Below are positions 10,700-20,777 of a stretch of 64,000 nt of DNA, in pieces. A program made the position numbers and the translations under genes. This DNA is from Panicum virgatum (lineage: Eukaryota; Streptophyta; Magnoliopsida; Poales; Poaceae): assembly GCF_016808335.1 (NCBI RefSeq), contig NC_053149.1, positions 36,658,118 through 36,722,117 of the forward strand, written 5' to 3'. The notes below the pieces were generated by a model, which saw only the letters and a list, made by a program, of their open reading frames with translations, was not told the origin of the DNA and made no database searches. Each line of letters opens with the position of its first letter. The stretch's first letter is position 1.

Positions 10700-11695
10700 A
10701 TAAGAGACACCAACACCGTGTCCGCACCATGGAATGGATAATTGGCACATTCTTCAGGACTTCTACAATGGGCTGACTCAAATAGCCCGTGATCATATAG
10801 ATGCTGCTGCTGGTGGACTTTCTTCTCATTGACCACTGAAAGAGATACATCCTTAATTGAGAAGATGATGTCCAACTAAGGGTGGAGCGATGAATGACAC
10901 CAACCATGTCAGCGGGGCATGCACACCATCAAGGAGATAGACATGCTCGCTGCCAAGATTGATCTCCTCCTCAAGAGATTTGAGTATTCTTCCCAAGACA
11001 AGGCTCAGAAGCAGACACTTCAAGCCTTAGATACTCGCATTATGTGCGAAGTCTGCGGGAACACCAGATACTCAGGTAATGATTGCCTGAAAACTTGAGA
11101 AGAAGCAATGTATTTGAACAACAACAACATGTTTCATCCTCGAGGAGGTTAGGGGTGGAATCAATCATTACCATTCTACCAAGGAGGTAATGGTAATTCA
11201 AAATCATTTAATTCTAACCAACCTACCTTGAGGGATCTTGTCTATGGCCAAGCAACGATCAATGAATCAATCCAGAAGAAGCTTGCCGCCAATGACAAAT
11301 CCCTGGAGACCATTCACGCCAAGATGGATGGATTCTACACCACCATCAAGAATGAGCTGAGTTTCAACAAGATGCTTGAGACTCAGTTAGCTCAACTGGC
11401 TACTGCTACTCCCGCTGTCAACATAGGGAAGATTTCGGGGCAACCCATGTCCACCCTAGAAAGTGTCAATGCAATGATCACCAGATGGGGTAAGCCATCA
11501 AGGAGATCACCCTTCACGAGCTACGTATAGAAGCTCAGACAGCCAAGAAGAGGACCGTGGGGTGAATTAATAGCATCCATCAAAGAGGATCTTGGAACCC
11601 CGATGATCAGCTTCTTGATCTTCGACTGCCACTTCGAGAAGGCTCCATACGACCGTGGAGCGAGTGTCAACTTTATGCCCAAGGTTCCATTAAGA
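10700..11695 (+). pseudogene. Athila-type gag-protease relic 1
   Basis: Homologous along its length to relic 2 (36660-39205). Segments in order: the gag core end (CPHHGMDN-like, FYNGLTQIARDHIDAAAGG), a DMLAAKIDLLLKRFE coiled region, a decayed CCHC knuckle (CEVCGNTRYSGNDC, with the His position changed to Tyr), LRDLVYGQATINESIQKKLAANDKS (open from 11228 to 11530), LETQLAQLA, and a decayed protease DRGASVNFMPK. Multiple stops and frame changes are present. Coding ends abruptly after the protease motif. At about 10795 the sequence CATATAGATGCTGC is the uninterrupted form of the site where relic 2 carries a DNA transposon. Confidence 0.75.
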
Positions 11696-11902
11696 TAAGT
11701 TCATTTTCCTACCTACACAATTTAGTCGCCGCCTTCCATGCGGAAATATAAATGACACCTCAAAATACTATTCCGTCTGCTTGTAGAATGATTCATGGTT
11801 CATGATAGCTTTGTTTCCAGTAATGGCTCTATGAAATGTCAAGGTTCTGGCTGAATGACCATGTATCTGAAGTAGACGTTACAAAATACGAACAACTATT
11901 TT
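11696..11902 (+). repeat. Probable truncated LTR of Athila-type relic 2
   Basis: About 200 bp of noncoding sequence directly before a decayed tRNA-Asp primer site, ending in a CGAACA-like edge. By position it should be the 3' end of a 5' LTR; the LTR start is missing because relic 1's protease abuts it. No partner copy is confidently matched. Confidence 0.4.
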
Positions 11903-11920
11903 TGGCATCGTTACCGGGGA
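11903..11920 (+). other. Decayed tRNA-Asp primer-binding site of relic 2
   Basis: TGGCATCGTTACCGGGGA differs from the tRNA-Asp complement by a few transitions. It is followed by a leader that is interrupted by element D (11980-36464) and continues to the gag at about 36660, so the leader is read across the D insertion. Confidence 0.65.
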
Positions 11921-11974
11921 AGGCATAGGTTAATTCTGTAGGCAAGGTTATGAACAAAATGAAAATGGATATTC

Positions 11975-11979
11975 ATTTG
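11975..11979. repeat. Target-site duplication ATTTG, left copy (element D)
   Basis: ATTTG directly before the D LTR start; the identical copy is at 36465-36469 directly after the far LTR end. This shows that the outer LTRs at 11980 and ending at 36464 belong to a single insertion. Confidence 0.95.
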
Positions 11980-14900
11980 TGTAACACCCGGTTTATAAAA
12001 GGACATAAACCGAGCAATCATATACGTGACTGGATCAAGTCACACATATATACAACAGAATGAACAGTATATCACAGCACATATCACATAAAAAGATATA
12101 ATAAAGCGAATACGAATGTTATTTATTACATTAATGACAAAAATGTCTGATACAGCGGAAGCGAAGTACAAATACGATAAAAACTCTCCGAAGCTGAGCA
12201 GGGCGCCACAGGGACGTCGACTGGGAGACGAACGCCTAGAAGTCCTCATAGTCCTGGTAGCTCCGGGTGAACTCCCTCGCGTCGGCAGGAACTGAGCAGC
12301 AGTAGAGTGTCCCCAAGAGGAAAAAGAGTAGAGTAGGCAAGAGTGAGTACACAACTTGTACTCAACAAGTATAACACAAACTATGAGGCTCTAGGTTGGC
12401 TGACTGACTGCATTAGCTTTTAAGTATTGGCAAAATTTTATTAAAGCTATTTACTACAAGTTGATGAATTACCATAAACCCAGTTACATAGTAATTAATC
12501 AAAATTAATCATGTTACTACTGAGAACCAAACCAAGCCACCCGGGGAAACCTGCCTCGTCAAAGGAAGATAATCCCACTAATCAAAAGGAGGACTGGGCC
12601 GCTCATGACCGTGAGCACGGCTAGTATACCAGTTTTACACTCTGCAGAGGTTGCACATCTTTACCCACAAGTCGTGAGCTACGCTAGTTGTTGATCACAG
12701 TTCCTTAGGTGAGATGAATAGCAAACTAACTACGAGGCCGTTACAAAGAATCTCGTTGGTAAGGCGTAACCGCGAAGAGTTGGATCGGCGACGATGGGGC
12801 CCACCTCACCGGGGTACAAGCACAGGTGCACAAACCAAGCATAGACCAAGCCGGAGGAGCAGGGACCATTGAATCTTACCACCCTTTGCCCCGCAGGTAA
12901 GTTACCCCAAACCAAAAAGACCTAATTAGTAAGCCAAGACCGTCCCATTCCAGTCTTGTGGTAGCGCTGTTGTCCCAGGTTGTCGCTCTATGAACCGGTC
13001 CTTATGGAGAGTGGCCAACCAAGCACTAAGCACCGTGCTGGCCCCCTAAACCAAGTTTCTAACAAAACATATTTTAACGAGACGTGAGCCCCTCAAACGG
13101 GCCACTCTCAGAATTAAGTTGCATATACCATTAATCAAATTAATTAAAAAGGACCAAGTGTGTTATAGCGCGGCATCTAGCACAACTAACCAAAATGCAA
13201 CCCAGGGTAATTATGTAAAGGATAAATGTGGCTAGGAAATCCTTATAGGCATATAGTATTAAAATGCAGTATGAAAATGTATTTAAAGTGATAGGTGATG
13301 TTCATGTTATACTTGCCTTCCTCGTACTGCTCCTGCTGCTGCTCAAACTGGTCGGAAGACGACTGCTCCGGGTACTGTTACTGGGGCTCCTCCGGTAGCT
13401 CAACGTCTAGTCACGAACATATGGCCAAAAACAAGGCAACAACATAACCATACATGCAAACAAAGGATAACACTAGGAAACAGTACAACATTACATAAGA
13501 ATAGCAAACAAAACTAAGCTAGAACTATTCTACGTGTTACAACGATCCCGTGGATATAAAGAACGCCTAAAACGGAGCTAAAACGCAAAATCTAGGCCAA
13601 AAACAAGTTCCAGGGACCTATTTATAAGAAAACTAGAGTTCCAAGGGGTTTCTGGGCAAAACCGAGGACTAAAACATAATTAAGAATTAGATCTGGGGTC
13701 TAACTCGCGAAATTACCAAGCTAGGACGGCGGGTTCTATATTTAAAAAGCTCAGGGGTTTGCTTGCTAAATTCTGGGCCAAACTGCAATTATTTTTGAAA
13801 AGAGATGGACTGCGGGTTGATATCAAGAAAGATGGGGGGTTCTTTAACAAAAATCCAAGCCGAAACGGTATCTTCAGATCGGGACCATCGGATCTCGATC
13901 TGATGGCTCAGGGCGGCTCGGGTCTAGATCTAATCTAGGTCGTGGATTCGAGATCGAGCGGCCGCAGGCAGTTGGGGGCGCGGGCGGCGGCGGGACTCGC
14001 CGGCGATGTGCTCCCGCGGCGGGGCTTCGTCGGAGAACACCGTTAACAGTGTTCCGGGGCCTAATTCGACTCGGATTTGGGTCCTAGAGCACGAGCGTGG
14101 CACGGGTAAGGCACCGGTGGGCCTGGATAGGCAGTACGGGGCTCGGAGAGGGCTTCTCGACGGCGGGGTGGCTCGGTGGCGACAGAGCTTGCCGGAGCGC
14201 GGTGTCTGGGCACCTAGGGTGTACCAGGGGCCCTAAAACCTAGCGAAAACAGAGCAGGGGGGACGATGGTGCTCACCGAGCAAGGAATTGGACGGAGAGG
14301 TGTCGCAGGGAGGCCGGCGACGAGGTTGCGCGGCGGCGTTTGGGGCGGAGCTCGGGGACAAGTTGGAGCAGGGCTTCTCCGGGCCTGCTAGTCCCATGGC
14401 TCGACTTAGGGAGGTCCTGCGAAGGAAATCATGGTGGTCAGGGTGGTCCAAGGTGCTTCGGCGGCGTGGAATCGCCATGGCGGTCCGAGCTCACCGGAGT
14501 TGATGTCTGGCTCGATTCCGGCGATGGCGTGGTCCAGGGCCGGGGCAGCAAGCTCGGAGAGGTCCCTGGTGCTCAGGCGAAGCTCCTGCGGGGGTTATTG
14601 GTGGCAGAGGCGCGGCGGGGCGGCCGGACCACGGTGGCGCAGGGGACTCGGCGTAGCAAGGGCGGGCGATGGCGCTGGTGTGCTGTGGCGGCGATGGTGT
14701 GGCGAGGTGGGTGCTCAGGGGCCGCGAGGGTGCCAAAATAAAGGAGGCCGTGTAGAGGTTTGGGCGTGCGTGCCACGAATGGAAGGCCGGCGAGAATCGC
14801 GTCCGGGATTGGTGCCGTGCGGGGATAGCGGATCGAGCCGCTGCCCTGCGAGATCTCGGGCTCGGCGTGCAGCTTCTAGAAGGAGGACGTGGCGTGCTGA

Positions 14901-15599
14901 GCGGCTGGCCAGTGGGCCTGTGAGGCCGGGCGGTCCACGGCGCAGGAGTCCGGCTGGGAACTCGGCGCAGTGGTCCAGCGGCAGGGGTGTGATGCGAGGA
15001 AGAAGAAGGAAAGGGGTGTGTCGAGCCAGAGTGTCAGCGGGTGAAAACCGGGGAAGAGAGCGGGCGAACGCGCAGAGCGGGCGATCTCAGAGAGCCGCTG
15101 ACGAGTGGGCCCTGGGTGAGTGCCAGAGGGGGGCGTGAAGGCGCTGCGCTGGAGAGAGGCTGCACTGGCTGGCAAGCGGGGCCCGGTGTCAGGCGGGGTG
15201 AGAGGGAGGGGCGCGGGCGCTAGCTGGGCTGCGCGCGGGTTGCTGGGCCGAAGGGGAAAGGCATGCGGGTTGGGCCATGAAGGAGTAAAGGGCAGGCCGG
15301 GCTGGGTTGCTTTGGGTTTTTGGTTTTTTTTTTCTCTTTTTCCTTCTCTTTTCTATTTCTAAACACCACTCAAATTATTTGAATTCAAATTCAAATTTGA
15401 ATTCAACCCTAGCACACAAACCAATAAAAGAGATGCTCCAGCATGAATGCAACAAACATTTTTAACCCTATGATAAATTTTAATTACTTATGGAACAAAA
15501 ATTAGATTAAATGCAAGTCTAACACAATAAACCTTAGAAAATTAAATGAAGCCAATTAAATTTATTAATAAATGCTGAAATTTAAATTAGGGTGTTACA
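11980..15599 (-). repeat. 3' LTR of element D (3,620 bp)
   Basis: TGTAACACCCGG...GGGTGTTACA. It pairs with the split LTR ending at 36464: both share, for example, the GAACCAAACCAAGCCACCCG block and the same GC-rich middle (about 13,900-15,250), which differs from E's. Long open frames in the GC-rich part (such as 14431-15138 on plus) are composition artefacts with no recognisable protein. Conserved blocks near the PBS-proximal end: a GAGTAC...GTACTC hairpin (12345-12360) and CTCTGCAGAGG (12640-12650). Confidence 0.95.
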
Positions 15600-15613
15600 G
15601 ACCCTACCCCCAT
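15600..15613 (-). other. Polypurine tract of D
   Basis: The minus strand reads TGGGGGTAGGGTC immediately before the LTR terminus TGTAACACCC, the expected plus-strand primer. E (24254-24267) and F (57089-57100) have matching tracts. Confidence 0.8.
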
Positions 15614-15635
15614 ATAGGAATCTCGTCCCCGATAT

Positions 15636-17912
15636 TCATCTGGGCTGGCTAGCAAAGAGATCTGGATATGTCTTCCTCAGCTCATCTTCTCGCTCCCATG
15701 TAGACTCAGCTTCGCTGTGGTGACTCCACTGAACTCTGCACATCTTGATGCACTTGTTCCGAGTAACCCTTTCTGATGTCCCCAGAATCTTCACCGGATG
15801 CTCAGTATAAGTCAGATCTTCCTGCACATCTACTCCATCCAGTGGTGCCTGCTCCTCGGGTACTCGCAGACACTTCTTCAGCTGAGATATATGGAAGACA
15901 TCGTGAATTCCTGAGAGGCTGGTGGGCAACTCCAGGCGATAAGCAACTTCGCCTTTCCTCTCTAGCACCTTGAATGGACCAACATACCGAGGTGCTAACT
16001 TCCCCTTGACATTAAACCTGCGGATTCCTCTCATCGGAGACACCTTCAGGTATACATGATCACCAACACTGAAAGTCAGGTCTCTCTGTTTGCCATATTC
16101 GTAGCTCTTTTGCCTACTCTGTGCAATTCTCAGATTTTCCCGCACAGCTTGTACCATCTGCTCTGCATCTTCTATAATGTCAGGGCCAAAGAGCTGCTTC
16201 TCACCAATCTGATCCCAATAGAGAGGAGTCCTGCACTTTCTGCCATACAATGCCTCAAAGGGGGACTTCTTCAAACTGGCCTGGTAGCTGTTGTTGTAGC
16301 AAAACTCAGCATATGACAGGCACTTATCCCAACTAGTACCGTACTGAATGGCACAAGCTCTCAGTATATCTTCCAACACTTGGTTGGTTCTCTCTGTCTG
16401 CCCATCTGTCTGAGGATGATAGGCGGTACTGAAACGTAGCTTTGTATCCAAAGAATCGTGAAGCTGCTCCCAGAACCGTGAAGTGAACTGAGATCCTCTG
16501 TCAGATATGATCTTCTTGGGCACACCATGTAAGCAGACAATCCGAGAGATGTACAATTCTGCAAGTCTAGCACCGGAGTAAGTAGTGTTCACTGGAATGA
16601 AGTGAGCAACCTTCGTCAGACGATCCACTACTACCCATATGGAGTTGTACCCTTTCTGAGTACGAGGCAATCCAACAATGAAGTCCACAGTGATCTCCTC
16701 CAATTTCCACTCTGGAATCTTCAAAGGCTGTAACAGACCTGCTGGCCTCTGATGCTCAGCCTTGACACGTTGACAGGTGTCACAAATAGCCACGTACTCT
16801 GCCACTGAACGCTTCATCCCATACCACCAGAAACATTCCTTGAGATCATAATACATCTTCGTGCTACCCGGATGAATAGAGTAAGCTGTATCATGGGCCT
16901 CACTCAGAATCAATTTCTGGAGATCCTTCACATCTGGCACACAGCTCCGGTTCTTGTACCACAAGGTACCCTGATCATCCTCTCTGAAATGAGGAGCCTT
17001 GCCCTTCTTGAGCAACTCACGGATCTCCTGTAGCTTCTCATCTTCCTTTTGATGCTGCCGGATCTCTGCCTCTAGAGTGGGCACTGCCTCGAATGTCGCA
17101 CTCGAAGTATGATGCAGGAAACCCAGACTCAACTGCTCAATCTCCTCACATAAGTCTGGAGGCATCTGGAAAGCCACGGCCATGTTGACATAGCTTCTTC
17201 TGCTCAGAGCATCTGCCACAACATTAGCCTTACCCGGATGATAGTGAATTTCCAGGTCATAGTCCTTGACCAACTCTAACCATCTTCTCTGCCGCATGTT
17301 CAGCTCATTCTGCGTGAATATATACATGAGGCTCTTGTGATCAGTGTAGATATCACACTGCTGCCCATACAAGTAATGCCTCCAAATCTTCAGAGCATGC
17401 ACAACTGCGGCTAACTCAAGATCATGAGTGGGATAGTTCAGCTCATGCCGACGTAACTGCCGTGAAGCATAAGCAATCACTCTGCCCTCCTGCATCAGAA
17501 CACAACCAAGACCATCCTTCGAAGCATCACAGTACACCGTGAACCTCTTGCTCTGGTCTGGCAGAGAAAGGACTGGCGCCGTAGTCAACCTCTTCTTCAG
17601 CTCATCGAAGGCCATCTGACGCTCATCAGTCCATATAAATGCCGCATTCTTCTCTAACAAGCAAGTCAAAGGCTTTGCGATCTTGGAGAAATTCTCAATG
17701 AACCTCCGATAATATCCTGCTAAGCCCAAGAATGATCGGACTTCCTTCACCGTCTGCGGTGTCTCCCACTCGAGCACATCCTTCACCTTACTCGGATCAA
17801 CTGCAATACCTCCCTTGGAGATGATATGACCGAGGAATGGAACCTCGTCAATCCAGAACTCGCACTTGCTGAACTTAGCATACAGCTGATGCTCTCTCAA
17901 TCTCTGCAACAC
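15636..17912 (-). CDS. D pol: RT C-terminus, RNase H, integrase, chromodomain (758 codons)
   Basis: The longest intact frame in the window. It begins in the RT palm/thumb ([16 protein letters not shown]), then RNase H ([33 protein letters not shown]), the integrase zinc-binding domain ([17 protein letters not shown] then [11 protein letters not shown]), and the catalytic core with D, D and E in [19 protein letters not shown] and TDGQTERTN. It ends with a [10 protein letters not shown] segment and a chromodomain ([31 protein letters not shown]). The chromodomain and order assign it to the chromoviruses. It is normally translated as part of a gag-pol polyprotein; here a 1 nt deletion near 17925 separates it from the upstream RT, so the ATG start is nominal. 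The stop lies at the conserved hairpin before the polypurine tract. Confidence 0.9.
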   Translation of the reverse strand: MLQRLREHQLYAKFSKCEFWIDEVPFLGHIISKGGIAVDPSKVKDVLEWETPQTVKEVRSFLGLAGYYRRFIENFSKIAKPLTCLLEKNAAFIWTDERQMAFDELKKRLTTAPVLSLPDQSKRFTVYCDASKDGLGCVLMQEGRVIAYASRQLRRHELNYPTHDLELAAVVHALKIWRHYLYGQQCDIYTDHKSLMYIFTQNELNMRQRRWLELVKDYDLEIHYHPGKANVVADALSRRSYVNMAVAFQMPPDLCEEIEQLSLGFLHHTSSATFEAVPTLEAEIRQHQKEDEKLQEIRELLKKGKAPHFREDDQGTLWYKNRSCVPDVKDLQKLILSEAHDTAYSIHPGSTKMYYDLKECFWWYGMKRSVAEYVAICDTCQRVKAEHQRPAGLLQPLKIPEWKLEEITVDFIVGLPRTQKGYNSIWVVVDRLTKVAHFIPVNTTYSGARLAELYISRIVCLHGVPKKIISDRGSQFTSRFWEQLHDSLDTKLRFSTAYHPQTDGQTERTNQVLEDILRACAIQYGTSWDKCLSYAEFCYNNSYQASLKKSPFEALYGRKCRTPLYWDQIGEKQLFGPDIIEDAEQMVQAVRENLRIAQSRQKSYEYGKQRDLTFSVGDHVYLKVSPMRGIRRFNVKGKLAPRYVGPFKVLERKGEVAYRLELPTSLSGIHDVFHISQLKKCLRVPEEQAPLDGVDVQEDLTYTEHPVKILGTSERVTRNKCIKMCRVQWSHHSEAESTWEREDELRKTYPDLFASQPR

Positions 17913-17917
17913 GAGCC

Positions 17918-19555
17918 TCAGATGTCTTCATGCTCTTCCTCTGTCTTGGAGAAGATCAGAATATCATCGATGAAGATCACCACGAAGACATCCAGATAAT
18001 CCATGAAAGCCATGTTCATCAAGTGCATGAAGAAAGCCGGGGCATTAGTCAAGCAGAAGGACATGACCGTGTACTCATACAGCCCGTACTTGCAAGAGAA
18101 TGCCGTCTTCGGAATATCCCCAGGACGGATCCTCAGCTGAAAATAACCGGAACGCAGATCAATCTTCGAGAATATACGAGCACCTCGAAGCAGATCGAAG
18201 AGATACTGAATACGGGGTAGTGGATGCTTGTTCTTGATGGTAACTGCATTCAGCTCCCGATAATCGACACACATTCTCTTCGAGCCATCCTTCTTATCTA
18301 CTAGCAACAATGGAAAAGCCCAAGGAGAGAAGCTGCGACGGATATAGCCCTTGGCTAGCAACTCATCAATAGTCTTCTTGACTTCCTCATGCTCTATAGG
18401 TGCCATGCGGTAGGGCCGCTTTGCAATAGGAGCTGTGCCAGGCAAGAGATCAATAGAAAACTCGATATCGCGTTCAGGCGGCATACCTGGCAAATCATCC
18501 GAAAAGACATCCGGGAATTCAGACACCACGCGAATACCATCCGTGGGTCTAGCCTCCATCTGATGAAGAAATTCAGAAGGTTCCACTGCACTTATAGTAA
18601 CCTCCTGACCACTGGAAGTCGACAATAAGACTGTCCTCTGAGCACAATCTATCCGGACTCCCCACTTAGCAAGAGTCTCCATCCCCAGAATGACATCGAT
18701 GCCCTTGGTGTCTAGCACCATCAGATCTGTACTAAACTCTACTCCCCTCAAGGATACACTAACTCTGGGGCAGAAAGTATGAGATCTCAACTGTCCTCCC
18801 AGTGAAGATACTAACAGGCACCTCTTTAATGTGCTAGTACGAATACCATGTTGCTCGACAAAAGACTGAGTAATGAAGGAATGCGTAGCACCAGTATCGA
18901 AAAGCACTGTAGCTGGATATGAATTGACCATGAACGTACCAATAACCACGTTGGGAGCCTCGGCCGCTGACTCGGCCGTCACGTGGTTCACTCTGCCCTG
19001 AAGTGGCGCCCTGGGCTGAGCTGGGCGCCCCTGCTGTCCCGCCTGCGCCTTCCGGGGGCAAGAGTTGGCGTAGTGCCCCGGCTGGCCGTAGTGATAGTAG
19101 GTGCGAGGGGGTCCCTGAGCCTGCTGTCCGGCAGGTGGAGCTGCCTGCCGTGGAGCCTTAGGTGCTGGTGGAGCTGGTGGAGCAGCACGAGCCGGAGGTG
19201 CCGGTAACTTCGGGCCCTGACCTGCCTGCTGCTGCTGTCGAGGCGGGTACTGCTGCAGCCTCTACTGGTACTGCTGGGGCGGCTGGAGGCGAGGACGGGT
19301 GTTGCTGCCGGAAGCAACGGGAACGATATTCCTCTTCTTGTCCTCCATCTCCAAGTGCTTGCGCTCCGTGTTGAGTGCGCTGTCAACCAGATGGTTGAAG
19401 TCATCGAAGCGGAGGTTGAGCAGCGCATACTGGAGGTAGTCCTCAAGACCTTCCATGAAGTGCTCCTGCTTCTTGCGGTCATCCGCAACCTCGGCAGGGG
19501 CGTAGCGAGCAAACTGCAGAAAACGATCACGATACTCCGTGACCATCATAGTCCC
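17918..19555 (-). pseudogene. D gag exon 2, protease and RT N-terminal half
   Basis: Starts at GGGACTATG after the intron-like acceptor. The gag C-terminal half ([30 protein letters not shown]) is followed by a stop at 19262-19264, then a Pro/Gln-rich stretch and a knuckle in which the first two Cys are replaced by Tyr (E has [15 protein letters not shown] reads [14 protein letters not shown]). The protease motif is intact ([10 protein letters not shown]), and RT extends to [11 protein letters not shown] 1 nt deletion after EEEHE (about 17925) puts the next frame out of phase and gives the stop at 17918. The 18991-17918 part is continuously open (357 codons). Confidence 0.85.
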
Positions 19556-19674
19556 CTGAAGTGAAAAAGACAGATATATATATATATATCGAAGGATTAA
19601 TTCATGACTCAAAAAGATAGAACAAGGGGGTATTAGCTCAAAAGGAAATGCTGAATGATTATATCTGAGATTAC
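19556..19674 (-). other. Intron-like interval in D gag (119 nt)
   Basis: On the minus strand the codons for ALKQ end in CAG, followed by GTAATCTCAG; the interval ends TTTTTCACTTCAG before GGGACTATG (Gly-Thr-Met). It has GT...AG ends, a pyrimidine-rich 3' end, a TA microsatellite (about 19574-19589) and phase 0. Homologous gags read straight through this point (F: ALQQ then GSMSVEEY). Element E has the same interval at 28220-28329. Confidence 0.75.
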
Positions 19675-20191
19675 CTGCTTTAGTGCAAGGAACTCCTTCT
19701 GCTTCATCTTCATAACGCCCCACGGGGACGTTGTGGCTGTGGAACCGCTCCCGAAATTGGATCCAGGTGAAAGCCTCGCGGTCCTGAACTGGGTGCGACT
19801 CCCACCAGTCCAAAGCTGCCCCTCGCAGCTGTCCTGCTGCGTACAAGACTCGCTCTCGATCATCGCACTGGGCGATGTCCAGCTGACGCTCCACTGCACG
19901 GAGCCAGTCGTCTGCCTGAAGTGGGTCAGACGTGTGAGAGAACGTCGGCGGGTGACCCCTCAGGAACTCAGCTCGCCTATCGCGGGTCTGCGGCGGTGGA
20001 GGAGGCGGAGGCTGAGTGTGAGCCTGCTGAAGTGCCTGAACAGTGTTGTTCAGGGTAGCCATCATCTGCATCTGGAGCTGGAAGTACTGCTCCGGGGTCA
20101 GAGGCGGAGGCATCGGGATCCCACTACTCTGGTTGTTCTGCCCCTGGTTGTTCTGCCCCTGCTGGTCAGAACCACGCCTGGTGTTCACCAT
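19675..20191 (-). pseudogene. D gag exon 1 (N-terminal half)
   Basis: Starts at ATG 20191 (MVNTRRGSDQQ), the same start as in E. It has a Gln/Asn-rich N-terminus, MPPPLTPEQYFQLQMQMM, a proline run, HPPTFSHTSDPLQADDWLRAVERQLDI and WWESHPVQDREAFTWIQF, typical of chromovirus capsid. A 1 nt insertion at about 19722 (CCCAC where E has TCGC) shifts the last part, so the conserved KMKQKEFLALKQ end is out of frame. By chance the shifted frame stays open through the intron-like interval and rejoins the exon 2 frame. Confidence 0.85.
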
Positions 20192-20745
20192 CTGATTTTT
20201 TTGACAAAATATTTCATGAGTAAGGATATTGCAGAAATAAATTCAGATGGATACGATATTTTTCTGCAAGAAAGACTTAGACGTGATAAAGTAGACAGGA
20301 CAGAGTGGACGGTTTTACCCCCAACGATCTAACTCGTTTTATTATTTAATTAACTTTAACTTAATATTATTTTCATTAAACAAATTTAACTACTAAACTA
20401 TGCAATCAACCAAAAATCCAAATCAAACATGTAGCATAATAACAAGCATACAATTTCACAACTTAGTCGAGTTTAACATCCAACTCGACTAACCACAACG
20501 CGTCGCGGAACGTGCTATCGTATTATTATAAAGGAGTCATCTAGCTTATACCTATGATGGTCAGATGATTTTCTTCAGGCCAGAATCTACGGAAACTAAT
20601 TCTATAGAGAGAAATCAAGGTAAGACGAGTAAAAATCTTAGAATTCAAGGAATATAATAGCAAAATAGTTTCAGCAGACAAGGCTGAGAGAAGAAGTCCT
20701 AAAACTCAACCAGTTCTATCTAGGCTTTCGTCCTACAATCGATAC
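20192..20745 (-). other. Noncoding leader of D
   Basis: About 550 bp, AT-rich, between the primer site and gag. It matches E's leader (28846-29401) with scattered differences. No ORF is seen, in contrast to F, whose leader holds two ORFs. Confidence 0.8.
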
Positions 20746-20758
20746 GGCTCTGATACCA
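20746..20758 (-). other. Initiator tRNA-Met primer-binding site of D
   Basis: The minus strand reads TGGTATCAGAGCC, complementary to the 3' end of plant initiator tRNA-Met, 3 bp from the LTR. Confidence 0.93.
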
Positions 20759-20761
20759 CTC

Positions 20762-20777
20762 TGTAACACCCGGTTTA
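20762..20777 (-). repeat. Terminal 16 bp of D's 5' LTR, separated by E
   Basis: TGTAACACCCGGTTTA, equal to the start of every LTR of this family (plus-strand view). Its last five bases GTTTA are E's target site; the LTR resumes with GTTTATAAAAGG at 32895. Confidence 0.95.

Noticed and set aside
14006..15362. Long open frames on both strands in D's LTR (for example 235 codons at 14431-15138)
   Set aside because: Very GC-rich DNA; no recognisable domain, the frames overlap on several strands, and E's LTR does not conserve them.
19574..19589. TA microsatellite as an independent feature
   Set aside because: A short run inside the intron-like interval of D; no more than noted there.
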